In this document: piece by piece, positions 11,861-24,028 of the stretch | Numbering within the stretch: the stretch's first letter is position 1 | Layout: each line of letters begins with the position of its first letter | Assembly (NCBI GenBank): GCA_033816765.1 | Contig: CM066292.1 | Span: forward strand, 1,302,001 to 1,366,000 | Source: Nothopassalora personata | Taxonomy: Eukaryota; Ascomycota; Dothideomycetes; Mycosphaerellales; Mycosphaerellaceae | Direction: 5' to 3' | Length of the DNA: 64,000 bases | The notes under the pieces: generated by a model | Told to the model about the DNA's origin: nothing | Databases searched by the model: none | The model's input: only the letters and a program-made list of their open reading frames with translations | Translations under genes and position numbers: made by a program

Positions 11861-13180
11861 CACTACTAAGGTTATAGAATTGTCTAGAAAGAATAATAGC
11901 TAGATTTATAAGCGTTAGTAATATAGAAACGGCGGTAATAGTATAGAGCTTTGTACTACCTTTAGGGGCTACTCTAAAGTTAAGAGAGTGTTAATTTAGC
12001 CGTCGCTACCTAAAGGTAGTAAAAAATAATAGTGGAGCGTTTAGATCTACTTATAAAATAGACTTTAGTAGTACATTCTATAGTATTTACTTACGCTCTA
12101 TCTAATTCGATACTTATATAAATATCTTAGCGTAAAGGGTACATAAGGGTACGCTTATTTACTTATAGACAGTAAGGATAAGTATAGGTAATAATAAGTA
12201 TTATAAGTAAGCTTATTATTTACTTCCATTAGCTACGTAACTAGGCTACAGTTATTACGTTATATACTTAAGTAGATCCGTCTATTTATTAAACTTACTC
12301 GGCGGCTCGATATTATAACCGCTAATAGTGTCTATCTACTATATAAATTCGACTAAGAAGGTGGTTAGTGTATAGCTATGCCCTAACGCTTCGGAGTAGG
12401 TAAGGCAGATCTTAATAGAGAAGGTCGCTTTTATACTATACGTAGCGTAGCTTCTACATTCCTATTTAGGGTGTGGAGGAAGTTGCCTTGCATTTGCTCG
12501 AGGCGCTCTAGGCCATATCATTACTAGGATCGCTAAGCTCTCTACCCTTATAGCAACTCTTAATGGAGGTAACTACATTGCCGAGCCTTACCTCCTTCAA
12601 GTTATTCCCTACGTGATACCTTCTCCTATGGCGAAAGCGTTAATAAGCGTCCCCGTGTCCTTGCCATTAGCCTCAATGCCACCTCCAACCGCAACGAGCT
12701 TCCGTGAGGTGTTAGTCCGCGGAAGCTGGGTATCTAATCTCCTTGGATCGGTTGGAATGTTGGTCCATTATGGTAGCGGTCTGTTAAGCGCCTAGCATTA
12801 CGAGCCGAAAGGTTGACAGAGATTACATAACGCGAGGACGACGATGAGGTCGTGTGTATGCGAGCGCCCTTCGACGAAGGTGTGGACTGTGTTCGGACGG
12901 GGCGGACTCCCTCTCGCTACTAGCGGGGTCCCAGGAAGTGGTCGTACTCCTAGTGTCGGCCGTGATATAGGTCTCGAAAAGGAGGGTGAGCGCCTAGCAA
13001 CGGAGTGGAAGAATTGTAGGTAGAAGTAAATGTATTGGTATAGTGGAGTGGAGTAACTCCGAGCTTTCTCCAGTACAGTAAGCCTGCGGCGATAGTACCT
13101 ATGCTTCCGTGTACTCTTGTCAATTATTGAATTCATCCCATTGAGCTAGTCAGCATGTCATTCCGCCATATCGTCTATTA
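11861..13180. other. RIP edge and gene-free stretch
   Basis: Bases 11,861-12,450 remain RIP-like with no recognisable domain. The AAGTAAGCTTATT motif of the 386-bp element recurs at about 12,194-12,208, so another fragment of that family may be present. From 12,450 CA and TG content recovers. A 112-codon frame on - at 12,798-13,136 begins with ATG but has no recognisable domain or composition that would support a gene. Confidence 0.5.
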
Positions 13181-16123
13181 CTACGGTGCAACCTGCCTCA
13201 CTTGAGACGACAGTCCTACGAAGTTGTTAGTCCAAGACCCTAAGATACTATCCACGACACTCACCTCAACCAATCGTAAGATATCCGCTGCCAGGGTGTC
13301 CGATTTGCGCTTGACGCATGTCCTGAGCTCACTGGCTTTCGCTTTGCCTACGGGAGCGAAGCACAGCATCCGGTTCATCCGAGATTCGCGGAGCTCAGAA
13401 TCTGTCGCTGTCGCTGTCGCTGGCGGTTGGGGTTTCTGGCTTCGCCTCTCCTCGAGTTGGCGCTGTAGGCCCCGGCGCATTGGTTCCCACGTCTTCGCAT
13501 CTCCCGGCATGTTGTCGATCCTGGCAATCTGCTCCAAGATGTATGACTCTACAACATCAGTCGGGTCATCCCGTGAGGACTCCGGTGTTGCGATGGTGTC
13601 ATCCAGATCGGCGAGGTCTTTGTGTGCCCAGGCGGAGAGCTGGGAGAGTAGCTCTACGTTGTCGAGATACAATACGATTCGCTGATCTGCCTCCTGCAGG
13701 CGGGAGAAGCGTGTCTGCACACCACTTGCAATACGTTTGAAGAAGTCCGTGTTTGATATACTTGGATCCAGTACAGGGCCTGACGCGGACGTGGGTGCAG
13801 AAGTGGATGCGTCGGTAGTCGTGCCTTGGTAGTCAATGGTTGGTGTTATCACGTTCGAAGGTGGTTCTTCCTGAGTAGCAGAGCAGGCCATGATAGCAGC
13901 GTGCCAGACAAGAGCATCCAGCACGACCGGAATGTCGATACCAGCAAGGCACAGCATAGCCGTTGCGAGAGCGCAGGTGTAGGCCGCATAGAGCTTTGGC
14001 GTATCATCGAAGCCGCTGATGGTGGGCATGGCCCAACGTTCCGAGCTCCTCACACTTGTTATCCCAGCTGCCTGCGTCAAAAGTCCCAGAGCACGCTTAG
14101 TCTCTTCGTCAATGGAAGTGTCCTCGTTATTGGGATCCTCCTCGTCATGGGGAGTGTCGTCGTCAGAATATGTCGTGAGCTTGCCAGTAGCATCCATGTG
14201 GAGTACCGTCCACCTGGTACCGGCGGTGGGCACCAAGGCAACGAATGAAGACGTCGTGGGCCACACAGTCGCGACGGCAGGAGGGCCTTGTGGTGTGTCA
14301 TGGGCCTTGCTCTTGTGCTGAACTGTGGAGAGGCATGTCTTGGCCAGCTCGATCAGACCTTCTGTTTCTGCGTCATTGGGAATCTCCGTTCCCGGTGCAG
14401 ACGATGCCACGCGCATTCGCTTCGAGCGCTGCTGCAGCTCGCGCACAGCGGAGGCAGGATCCCACTTGCGCTTGGAACCCATGTCGAGTGTGTCGAATAT
14501 AGGCAGAGGTGAAGTGATGGGAGGTTGTGGATGCAACGCCGGATGTGGAGGCGGTATGCTGGGTAGGAGGCTGTTGTGTCTGCAGCACGAGAGTGTTAGC
14601 TATGGAGCGGCGGAGAAGGCAGGCAGGCAGCGCATGCGAGACGGAAAAGGCAGGCAGCGCATGCCAGACGGAAAAGGCAAGGTGTCACCATACCGAGTAA
14701 GAGAGCCGAGCTGGCCGAGGTTGTTGTGTTGCGTGGGAGATTTGGACTGGCAGCGATGTTCGTGTGGTGGAGGAAAATAGAAGTGGCTGCTGGTGCTGTC
14801 GAGCGTTGGCGAGGTGTCGCGGGCAGGACCGGCGCCAAGAGTAAACAGAGCGGGCGCGTTGTCGGTGCTTTCAAGGAAGGTAAGACCCATGTCGTCTCCG
14901 CCGAATTTAGCGAGCGGAGACGCGGGGGCAGGCGCGTAACTGTGACCGTGGCTGCGTGCAGTCGCACTATCTTGTCGAGACACGTCGATGTCGCTGTCGC
15001 TGAAGCTGAAGTGCGAGTCAAGAGATAGCGTGCCTCTATCTTCCATACGTCGACGGCCTCGCTCCGGCGTCTCTGCTGAAGATTGGCAGCCATCGGCGCT
15101 GGTATCCGCAGGGTTCTTGTCCGTCACCACATGGTCTTGCACGTGGTCGTTACTGTCCGCCCTGTCTCCTACCGTACTGCCCTCTGCTGGCTCATCTGGC
15201 ACATCCTCATCTTCTACTGGGTCATCGACCTTGCTCCTCGCCCCGCCCTTTCGCCGCGGCACGCCCTGCCCGGCCTCGAGCTCGTCGCGTGCGTTGCGAA
15301 AGTCGGTCAGATGCCACTCGTCGCGCCTGCAGACTCCCCGTCCCCCTCCCTCCTCTCTGCGCGCTTGTTGGTACTGTTTCAATGCTGCTACGACCTCGTG
15401 GGACGTCAAGGCTGCGTGCGCTCTCTTCCGATGTGTGTGTGCCTTACCCTTCTCCTTGTCTTTGCCGTCTTGCTTGAGCGTCTTCGAAGCACCTCGCACC
15501 GGCGCTACCAGACACGCCAACTCCTGGACCGACTTCGTTCCAATGTTTCCAAATAGTGCCCAAGTGCCGATGGCAGTGACATTCGCCCACACAGATGTGT
15601 CGTGGATGCGTTTCCATGCGCGTCGCTTGCGCTCCAACTTATCAGGCTCGTGGTCGAGAGCGGCGGCCTCGATCAGCTGCTGGAGCTTCTCTTTAAGTGA
15701 TGGAGTGAGCGCTGCCAACAGTTCGGAGTGGCTGCAATCGGAGTTCGGCTTTACTCCCCGCTGCCACAGACTGCGCAGAAGGTCGAGCGCGGCGTAGGGT
15801 GGAGACGTTGCTTCGAGATCTTGGGAGGCACGCGCTTCGAGCTGCTCGAGTTCCTCGAAGGTATACAGCGGCGGAGGTTGAGCATCTTTGTTGCAAGTCG
15901 CGCGCATGACCAGCGAGATGGTGTGACCATCAAGGCCACAGGGAGCCTGTGATGGAGGTTGGAGGGGTCGGTCGTCGGCGTCGGTGTCGGTGTTGCTAGT
16001 GAGCTTGACGGTGGTAGTAAGCTTGGTTGTGGTCATGTCGGGTCTTGGCTTTCCACGCTGTATCGCTGGCCCGCGGACCTGGCGGACCATATTGCTGTCT
16101 CGTGTACATGTACTTAGTATCAT
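13181..16123 (-). CDS. Ulp1/C48-like protein lacking catalytic residues (942 aa, one intron)
   Basis: Two open segments on - in the same frame (16,123-14,694 and 14,579-13,181) join across a well-formed intron into a predicted 942-residue protein. I do not recognise a named orthologue. The first ~480 residues are Lys/Arg- and Ser/Asp-rich with no known domain. Basic stretches such as GSKRKW suggest nuclear location. Residues about 590-711 resemble a Ulp1/SENP (C48) core: FVALVP, RWTVLHMDATGKLTTYSDD, then YTCALATAMLCLAGIDIPVVLDALVW. In active enzymes the His of H-W and the Cys of D-C-G are essential. Here they read R-W (about residue 599) and L-Y-A (about 674), although an Asp remains near 616-618, so it should be inactive as a protease. 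The start is the first ATG after an in-frame TAA. An upstream exon is possible, because GTAAGT...GACAG spans about 16,135-16,094. The gene lies 0.7 kb from the RIP block. Confidence 0.72.
14580..14693 (-). other. Intron of the C48-like gene, with an internal tandem repeat
   Basis: Donor GTATGG at 14,693, branch-like GCTAACAC, and acceptor TGCTGCAG ending at 14,580; 114 nt. Reading through would hit a TAG. Splicing joins CG to A and keeps the frame. Two near-identical 27-bp units (AGGCAGGCAGCGCATGC with GACGGAAA on +) fill most of the intron at about 14,625-14,678. Because 114 is a multiple of three, retention would not shift the frame but would truncate the product at the TAG. Confidence 0.75.
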
Positions 16124-19100
16124 CGGCTGCACTTACAAGGCCGGCGATCACGGGCAGCGCACGAGCGTTTGACAACTCTTCCGCCTGCACTCACACCTGC
16201 TCCTGCTAGTGGCAGCCATTGCTCCCGCACCTGCTCCTGCCAACATGGCGCGCACGGAATTTGGACCCCGCAGAAGGCATCTCTGAAAATACATGGACTT
16301 CTCTCTTGTATGAGCAAGCAATAATCATCGACTCTCCTGGAGACTCACTTGCAGGGGAGGTCTGAATGTTACTAAGTGAACCCGACCTACCGCGGCAAGC
16401 TTTATGCGTCGAAGACGTGCCTCGGCAAGACGGAACCGAAGGAACTGAAATTTTATTAATCTTTATGAATTCTCCGACGAAGCACTCACGATCTCAGCTA
16501 GAAGTCCTGCGCGAGTCATGCACAGCTAGCTGCCCGTCGTGCACACCTAAACTTCGGGCATTCTAATCAAGCATTGACTAGGGTTACCCCGACAACAGGT
16601 AGCGTAATTTTCATTTCATTAGGTGTGCACCACGCGCAACCAACTTTTACAGCTTCCATAGCATCATCGGGAAGCCTTGCGGCTACATGTACTCAACTTG
16701 GATGTCGCCGCGCGTCGCTTAATCAACACGATTCTTGTTCTATAGTGCACGATGGATGCATATGACAGCATCTACAGTGTGTTTCATGTAATGTAGTGGT
16801 TGCATTGCTGCGCCATCGCTAGTGAGTTCCCCATGTCCCACCGGTTCTTCTTATGCCGAGGCACCACATCTAGCTTATCTTCCATCGTAGCTTGTCTTCA
16901 TTGCCACAATCCACTTACCTTGTCTCCTGCGTCTATATCTGGAGAGTTGTTCGATGGCACGCGAAAGAGACAGTATACGAGAGCGAGGTAGGCATCACCT
17001 CGAAGCACACGGCTTATATCCTTGCGACCTCGATGCATCAAACCAAGGTATACTTACAAGCATCGACGACATGCATATGTGAAGGTCCTGCACTGCATAA
17101 TAACGCATGAACAGAAGTTGAAGGTGAATAGGAAGGTGATGCTCTAGAGTGCGAGCAGACGAGAGGCACCTACACTAAGTGCGATATTATCGACGCAACC
17201 TTTAACGGTGGCCTTGAGCTTAACTGAGAGGCTCTACGCTCCCGAGCGCTACAATCCTACGCACCGCGCTCTAAGGGAAAGGTCCTACAGGCACTACATC
17301 CTCACGACCTTCATTATCTAAAACCACCTCACGAGGTGCACTTGCCGCCCCACTGCACCCATACGCGGGGCAGATCTAGTGCTGGGTGGTCCTTAAGGTG
17401 CCATAAACTTGCACCAGTTGTAAGCTGAGGCAGAAATGGTCCTAAGAGCTCTGTAGTGCGAGGCAATTTCGCACTACAACTCAGCACCAGATACCTCTGC
17501 AATGTGATCATCCGGCCTCGACGGTTCATCAATATTTGAACTCTGTACTTCGAATCTCCTGAGAAACGATGATCAATCTGCACCAAGAGATTGTGTTTGT
17601 ACGACGAGGGCTGGATGGGGCAAGTCCCGGATTAGCATACACGACGAATCCTCGGAAGAACGGTCTCCCGTACACTGGTCTTGGTCAGGCGCTCGACGGA
17701 CTCTTGGTTGCGTGAAGGTGGCAAAAGCAGCCGTGAGGATTCAGGTGGACTCGAAGTGCGTTTGCCAAAGACTGACAGAACATAGATGTGCCCAAATGCA
17801 GGCGGGGCAGTATCCGGTTGCGTGTCGAGGACCTGTGCCGGGAAGCGTGGCTCTGCGGTACGATAACCCATTGTAGAATCGTTGGCGAGTCCTTCTTCGC
17901 CCACCTTATGCTTTGTAAGAGCCTCTTTCCACACGATATCATTGAAGGGCTCGGAGCAGGCGAGGGCAGTCGGGCAGTACAACGAGCAGATCAGGGAACG
18001 AGACAATCCAAGGACGAGCAGGATGATTCTTCGAGAAGGTCATGTCCACTTTCCAGCTCGACTGAACGGGTTCCAGCGATACACCGGTTCCAGCATCATG
18101 GTCACCTCTGCAAAATCACAGAAACATCCAGAGCATCATTCTTAGAGCACAGCACAAATCGACAAGCTTCAATCACAGCGTCGTCTTGCGCCCAGTCTCT
18201 CAATTCTCTGCTAAATTTTCTGCTTAAACTTAGACGCCGCCATTGGAATATACGAGATCAGCAGGGCGGGCTTCGAGAGTAATAGGGGACTTAGTAAGCG
18301 CAACTCAGGCAGCAGACTACCGGTACATAGCAACCGCTCCTTCGACTGGGAAGTAAGAAGTGTGTAATGCTGTTGTGCACCAGCATGGTCTGCATCCCAC
18401 CATCAGTATCGGCGTGCCAGTGAATTCGATGGTACTGTAGCTAAGTCCATTCTTGGGAGCTTAGAGAGGAGTCAAGAAGGCACGTTCGATGTTGAAATGC
18501 GAGACTTTCGACTGCATGCGAAGCTACCAGAGCACTCCAGTCATCGAGCATCTGTGGCCGCATCCAACCTGAACGAGTAGCTGGCGCAACCAGCCCGGAG
18601 GCTGCCGAGCATGTTGGACAATCCATGACCTCATCCTTTCGAACAGGGCTCACTGCCTCGAGTGCCAGATCCAACGAGACCACAGTCGATCATGTGCACT
18701 GCATGGAAGACATGGGCATTGTGGTTGACTTCGTCGTAGCTGAGGGCTATTATGGTGTTTAAGGGAGCGATGACCATCCACCTGTGGCCCGATCTTGATC
18801 ATTTGGAAGCTCGACCGTACGGGCTCAGCAAGCACGAACTGCACTGTTGCGAAACAGCATCTCATCCCCTTGGCTTCCCGCGCGATCTCGCTGCAGGGTG
18901 GCAAGAAGGCGGCCGTTGCGGAAGTCATCTACTCTCTTGTGACACGTAATGTCTCCTGAGCTTCTGGTGGTGTACTTCTGGACTTTGGCCAGGCGGTGGA
19001 CGCAATGTCCTCAAGACTCCAAATACTAGGAACACTGACGTACCTTGCACCTGCGATCTGAGCCTGGGAGATCGGTCTGCGCAGCGTACGGTCCCCCAAC

Positions 19101-22100
19101 AATGCCGCGGACATCAAGGAGTTCGGGACTATGTGCTTCGGGTTAGTTGCGAAGCGCCACATGAAACTATGGAAACGTTTTACACAGACGATAGGTAATG
19201 GACTGATTCTACGGTGCTTCCTACACTGTTAATGATTTCATACTATGGAGGATGTTACGGCGGATACAGAAGCACAGAATCACTGCGAAAGGCTTTCATC
19301 GATACATGAAAGCAGTCTCGTGTGACTGTCAGGCCAACGCTGTCAGCTACGAGGGGCGCCGCAGAAGAGTACCATCCACAAACTGCTTCGAAGGTGCAGC
19401 GTCGAGGGAGAGGCTGTGGGATAATATCCAAGCTCCAACCTTGTGGAAACTCCGCTTCGTACTGCAGCTTCAGGCCACTCACTCTCACGCGTCAGCTCTG
19501 GGAGTAGTATTCGTAACAGAAACTGGCTGAATCGGGTCGTCAGATCCAGGTCGGGAGAGCCAGGTCGGCATTCCGGGCTCTCCGTATACCGCGCGCGCTA
19601 CCAGCGTTGAGGCGAGCATAGTATTTGCGACGACCAGTCTAGTAGTCATATACACTACACCATATATCAGTGTCAAGGCCGAGCTTCCTTGCTTTCAAGC
19701 CTATATGCAGCATCAAATCGCTCTGAATGGGGCCCGATTCTTACAGAGATCTGCGCATGCATCAGTTCCTTCACATAGACGGCATTATGCCAGAAGGAAC
19801 GAAAGTCTGCGGCGAGTGAAAGGTGTTCGACGCGGCACAGAAGCAAGGAGAAGCGCTACCACCGCCGCATTCCTTGTCTGCTAGGAAAGAGAAGCATGAG
19901 ATGAAAAGCCATGACAAGCGTAACGACATTCGTAGTACAGCTCGCTGAAAGGATACATTACAAATACTCGGCACCAGGCACGCGCCTAGAACAAGATATA
20001 CGGACAATCATCCCCGCCAAGCTGCCATCCGTTCTCTTATGAATTCGCCAACTGCGCGCATTGCCAAACTCAATTGCATATCGCAGATGCAACATTACCG
20101 ACCGAGACCAAAGTCGATGGCATTGCTCGCATGTCGTTATCATAAGCTTCGTGAGAGACCTCCCAGTCTGGCTGTTGCTGTAGAGAAGCATCCCATTGCC
20201 GAAGATGGGGAAACCGCATTGTGCACGACTGAAGGGCGTGATGAGTCGCCGTTCGAGGAAAATGCCTAGCGTTGTCTGTTCCGGCTGCGTGTCGTCTACA
20301 TTGCGAATGCACTCTTCCCCAGTCCAGTGCTGGCTGCCTTTTTAATCAATATCTTCAAGACTATGCCAGAAGCGTTGGCGGTACAAGAAGAGAAGTCGAC
20401 TAACGCGAGAAATGAGTTCAAATATTGTTGACCTGGGAAAACCTGCTTCGCTGAGGGGTCTGATCTTGTGCGGACAGGATGCCTTGCCTCTGTAGTGCAA
20501 TAGATCTGGCGATGGGCAGTTTTTGGTGATACTGCCTATAATCACGGGTGTGATATCCGTACTTGCGTGCCGTGGCCGGTTTCCTGTTCAACAAATCTCA
20601 TGCCGTAAGTGCATACGCATCCGATGCATACTGAACGCTACATCCATCCCACCTCACCTTCGCTATCTCCAGTAACAGTCGTGTACTTCCCGCTCAACCC
20701 TGGGACCTCATCGAGCAAGACGGGTCGTCCTACAGATGTTAGCTTCTCCGCTACACCTGCAAGTTTTGCGAGAGCGAGCTGCTCTTTGTTGAGTACGACG
20801 TATGCTGCTCGGTGGACAACATTACGAAACCAATTCCGCAGAGCATATGCATCGGTACGACTAGATTACGAGTGGCATTCAATCCAGGTGGACTCGAATT
20901 GACAGAGTCTAAGTCCCTTCTCCCTACGTTTCCCGAGAAGGGGTATGATATTCCATCAAGACTTTGCTGTAGATGCCTCTAGTTGTCCCGAAAGCTCTAC
21001 TTGCAAGCCCAACACCGTCTTTTAATGCTCCCATAGATCTCGTTTCTTCAAGCCTAGTGCTTCCCAACGAACAAACTCTTCTCACGGCATACCACTTCCT
21101 CCCTTCTAAATCCTCAACACACTATATCCTAATTCAAGCCGATATTACAGTAGTAACGAATGTGGGCCGTAAGTTAGGTGGATGGTGGTGGTGGTTTTAG
21201 TATAATCAAACTCAGCGTTAAGCCACACCCGGCGTCAAGTCAAACCTGGCGTCCAGTAAAATCTGGCGTCAAGTCAAACCCGGCGTCGGGCCAAACACGG
21301 CGTTAAGCTAAACCTAGCGTCAAGTTAATCGAACCTGTACAGCACGTCCGTATAGCATACCCATACAGACCGAATCACTCCCAACCAAATCAAAGGCGAG
21401 ATTGGCATTGTCGTCAGCCACAACGTGCCTGTGATTGCAACGATATCTCGGCAAATCAGAAATCGTTGGGGTGATCATGTCGACGGAAGAGAGCGAGCTA
21501 CGGGATGAGGTGGCTATACAACAACGCGATGTTAATGTGATGATGGAGGTGTATGTTGACCAGGTGGTGTGTCCGCACTAAAATCGTCCGATCCTTCGAG
21601 GAATACACCGAGGGTCGCAGAGGTCCATGTTCAGCGTGTAGGCAGAACTAGGATTCATCGATGCTAGATTGCCTGCTGGTGTGGGTGTTCTCGGCACAGA
21701 ACAGCATATACTGTGATTACAACTTGGTGGTAGGCTTCCATCAATTGCTACTTGCTCGGTTGTATTGCTAGCATCTCGCAGTCCTCGAGTAACTTCAGGC
21801 CATTCAGTAAGTCCTTTAGTTCTACCCAACTTCGGTGGTTGCGGGTGGAGGACCGGCTGGTGTGGGTGGTAAATGCCGATCTGCTGACGGTAGCTGGCGA
21901 GACCGCCAGGCGCAGTGCCATTGTCGCCGTTTCCTTCTGCCTGGCTTATCTTACTAGCTTCGCATCACTTTCCTGTCGACTTTTACCTCAACTCCTCTAT
22001 AGCTTGATGGCTTATCGTGACCTCTCCCAACACGCCCATTCACGCAATCTGCACCTCCATACAAGCGGTGACATCCTCCTCCGGGATCATAGTCTAGATC

Positions 22101-23952
22101 GGCCGTGGCTGCGATTGTTGTGGCAGGTATTGGCGGCTCTTGCTGCGTCTACGGGGACTGCTGCGACGGCGTGATTTGACCAAATAACAATTAGCGAGAG
22201 ACTGAACGAAAGCCGGTGATCACAATACCTTTAACGCCGAATGATGGAAAGGAGCGGCGCAGTAGTAGAGGATAGCGTCGCGAACGAGGAGGAGGCTGGC
22301 GTTGTAGAGAGCTCACGAGATTGTGGTGCATGGGCTCGAACGCTATTGGGAATGTGTAAGGCCGCTCGGCGATTGGCACCACCACTTTCTTGGTACTTTT
22401 GCGTGCCACGCACAAAGAGTAGGGAACTTCCGCTTGTGTCCCGCTCGCCGGCTGTGTCCCAGACCACCGAGCGTGGTCTTCGATATATACTGAAAGCAGA
22501 CGTCGTACCACACCGTGCTGGGCAGGACTCTTCCATCAAGAGGTCGTCCCAGTAGAAGATGCCGATCTCGCATAGACCTACAACTCCTTGGAGGGTCGAA
22601 GGATCACTGCGCAGGTTATGTCATCAGTGGCGTCGGGGTGGATCGAGACCATGATGGGCGAGCTAGGCGGAAGATGTCAGCCCCTTAGTGTAATCTAAGG
22701 CATATTCCTACATCTCTTGTTCGCTATAAACCGCCATACAAGTTACCTCCGAGACAAATCGTGCCTAGTACTCGTGACGTTAGGTCGTTGTAGGCGGTTG
22801 GATCCCAGGGATGATCGGCTGCTGCTGCAGCTTCCCAGACTCGCGTTTCCCTTGCTGTGTGCCATCCCCAGGTTGACAATGCGCAGGCGAAAAATCTGCC
22901 GAGTATAGCCCAGAGGGATGGTGCCTCTATAGTATAGCCGAAGACATTAGAGCGAATGGATTGTGCTAGTCGTTGTTGCGGATGGTGTTCTCCCTTCACT
23001 TACTACACGTTACCGGTCAGCGTCTCTGGGACTGTCCATCTTCATCTTCAGCCATCGTCGCTCTCGACTGATATTTCCAACTTTCGATATCCGATTGAAA
23101 GGGTGAGCTCGGGGGTCCGTTGATGTCGAAGGCTCACCCACAAAGTGATTCCGGCGAGACGTTGTGGCGATGGAACAGGAACAGCCGGACAGGCCCGTCT
23201 CAGGCTGGACGATCGCTGAAATTTGTCACGATGGCAGGATTTGATACTCGCGATCTCGGCCTCCCATCATAAGGGAGGAAGAACGTCGCGTAAATGTTGT
23301 TCTTGTGGCTGTAATGTCGAATTCGCCTATGTTCCTTGTTCTATGCACAAGACATTTGGCTATCGTGGGTCGCACTAACAAAGAACGTTTGTTGCTCGGC
23401 TCAAGCATCTGTCTCCTCTCGTGTGATCTCCTGCGCAGGCACATACAGACATGGTGGCGCATATGGTGGGGTATAGTAAGGCCACGCAGTTGTAGGCCGC
23501 AGCAGGCTGGGAGTCGTCTAATGCGATACTAACGTACTCAGTCAGGCGCTCTCTGCGGATGGATCCCTACAAGGTGCGGTACGGGACCTGTGTAAAGTAG
23601 ATTGCAGAAGATACGGACCCCGCGATAATTCGATTTCGATGTCCAAATAGACAAAGCAGTGAGAGAGAGAGTGTGTGAAGAGAGAAGAGTAATTGCTAGA
23701 ACGCGAAGCCCACGCGTCCATCGGGTGCCGAAAGCCGAGCACGTGGCTTCGTCAATCGCCTACATCCCTGCTTCCCAAGCCGGTGTCTGTTCGAGGAAGC
23801 ACACGGCACCTGCTAAGGCGCGTAAAGCGAGAGTCCGCAACGACACGAAGAGCTCGCCGTAAGGACAGTCGATATCGCGCCATCCTGCTTTCAAGAGACA
23901 GAACGTGGCCCACTCATATTAGATCTCAAATCTGCGATTCTTCGGCTATTCC
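16124..23952. other. Gene-poor stretch
   Basis: No open frame here combines an ATG, a convincing length and a recognisable domain. Short open stretches on - at about 20,640-20,895, 21,578-21,960 and 22,724-22,999 read like protein but match nothing I know, and several neighbouring frames are also open. The only structured feature is the 17-bp minisatellite at 21,206-21,324. The bases just above 16,123 could hold the promoter and first exon of the C48-like gene. Confidence 0.4.
21206..21324. repeat. 17-bp minisatellite, seven units
   Basis: Seven consecutive 17-bp units, exactly 119 bases, with consensus near TCAAACCCGGCGTCAAG. The GCGT core is kept in all seven; other positions vary, mostly by C/T and A/G changes. 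No coding role is apparent. Confidence 0.9.
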
Positions 23953-23976
23953 TTTGCCAGCCTATGGGCTGGCAAA
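23953..23976 (-). repeat. Perfect 10-bp hairpin, probable Helitron 3' end
   Basis: TTTGCCAGCC and GGCTGGCAAA form a perfect 10-bp stem around TATG. On - it lies 53 bases beyond the stop of the Helitron helicase remnant and is followed by GGAATAG. Helitrons end in a short GC-rich hairpin about 10 bases before a CTRR-type terminus. The position fits, but the end reads ATAG rather than a strict CTRR. Confidence 0.5.
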
Positions 23977-24028
23977 TCATAACGAAGCATAGCACCGCCG
24001 GCTCGCAACACATTTTAGCCAGTGTTAT

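Larger units (their letters stand above)
1..12450. other. RIP-mutated AT-rich block
   Basis: CpA and TpG are almost absent while CpG and TpA are common. In bases 1-300 I count two CA and one TG where roughly 19 of each would be expected by chance. No long open frame survives on either strand. This is the classical product of repeat-induced point mutation, which turns CpA into TpA in duplicated DNA during the sexual cycle of many ascomycetes. The block ends gradually at about 12.40-12.47 kb, where CA and TG return. The only internal exception is the insertion at 4008-4203. Confidence 0.9.

Noticed and set aside
14988..15797. 269-codon frame on + inside the C48-like gene
   Set aside because: It is antisense to a coherent spliced frame. 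The Ser/Arg-rich content is what GC-rich antisense gives.
20638..20895. About 70 open codons on - that read like a soluble enzyme fragment
   Set aside because: There is no ATG, no family match from memory, and it is short. A BLASTX hit would be needed.
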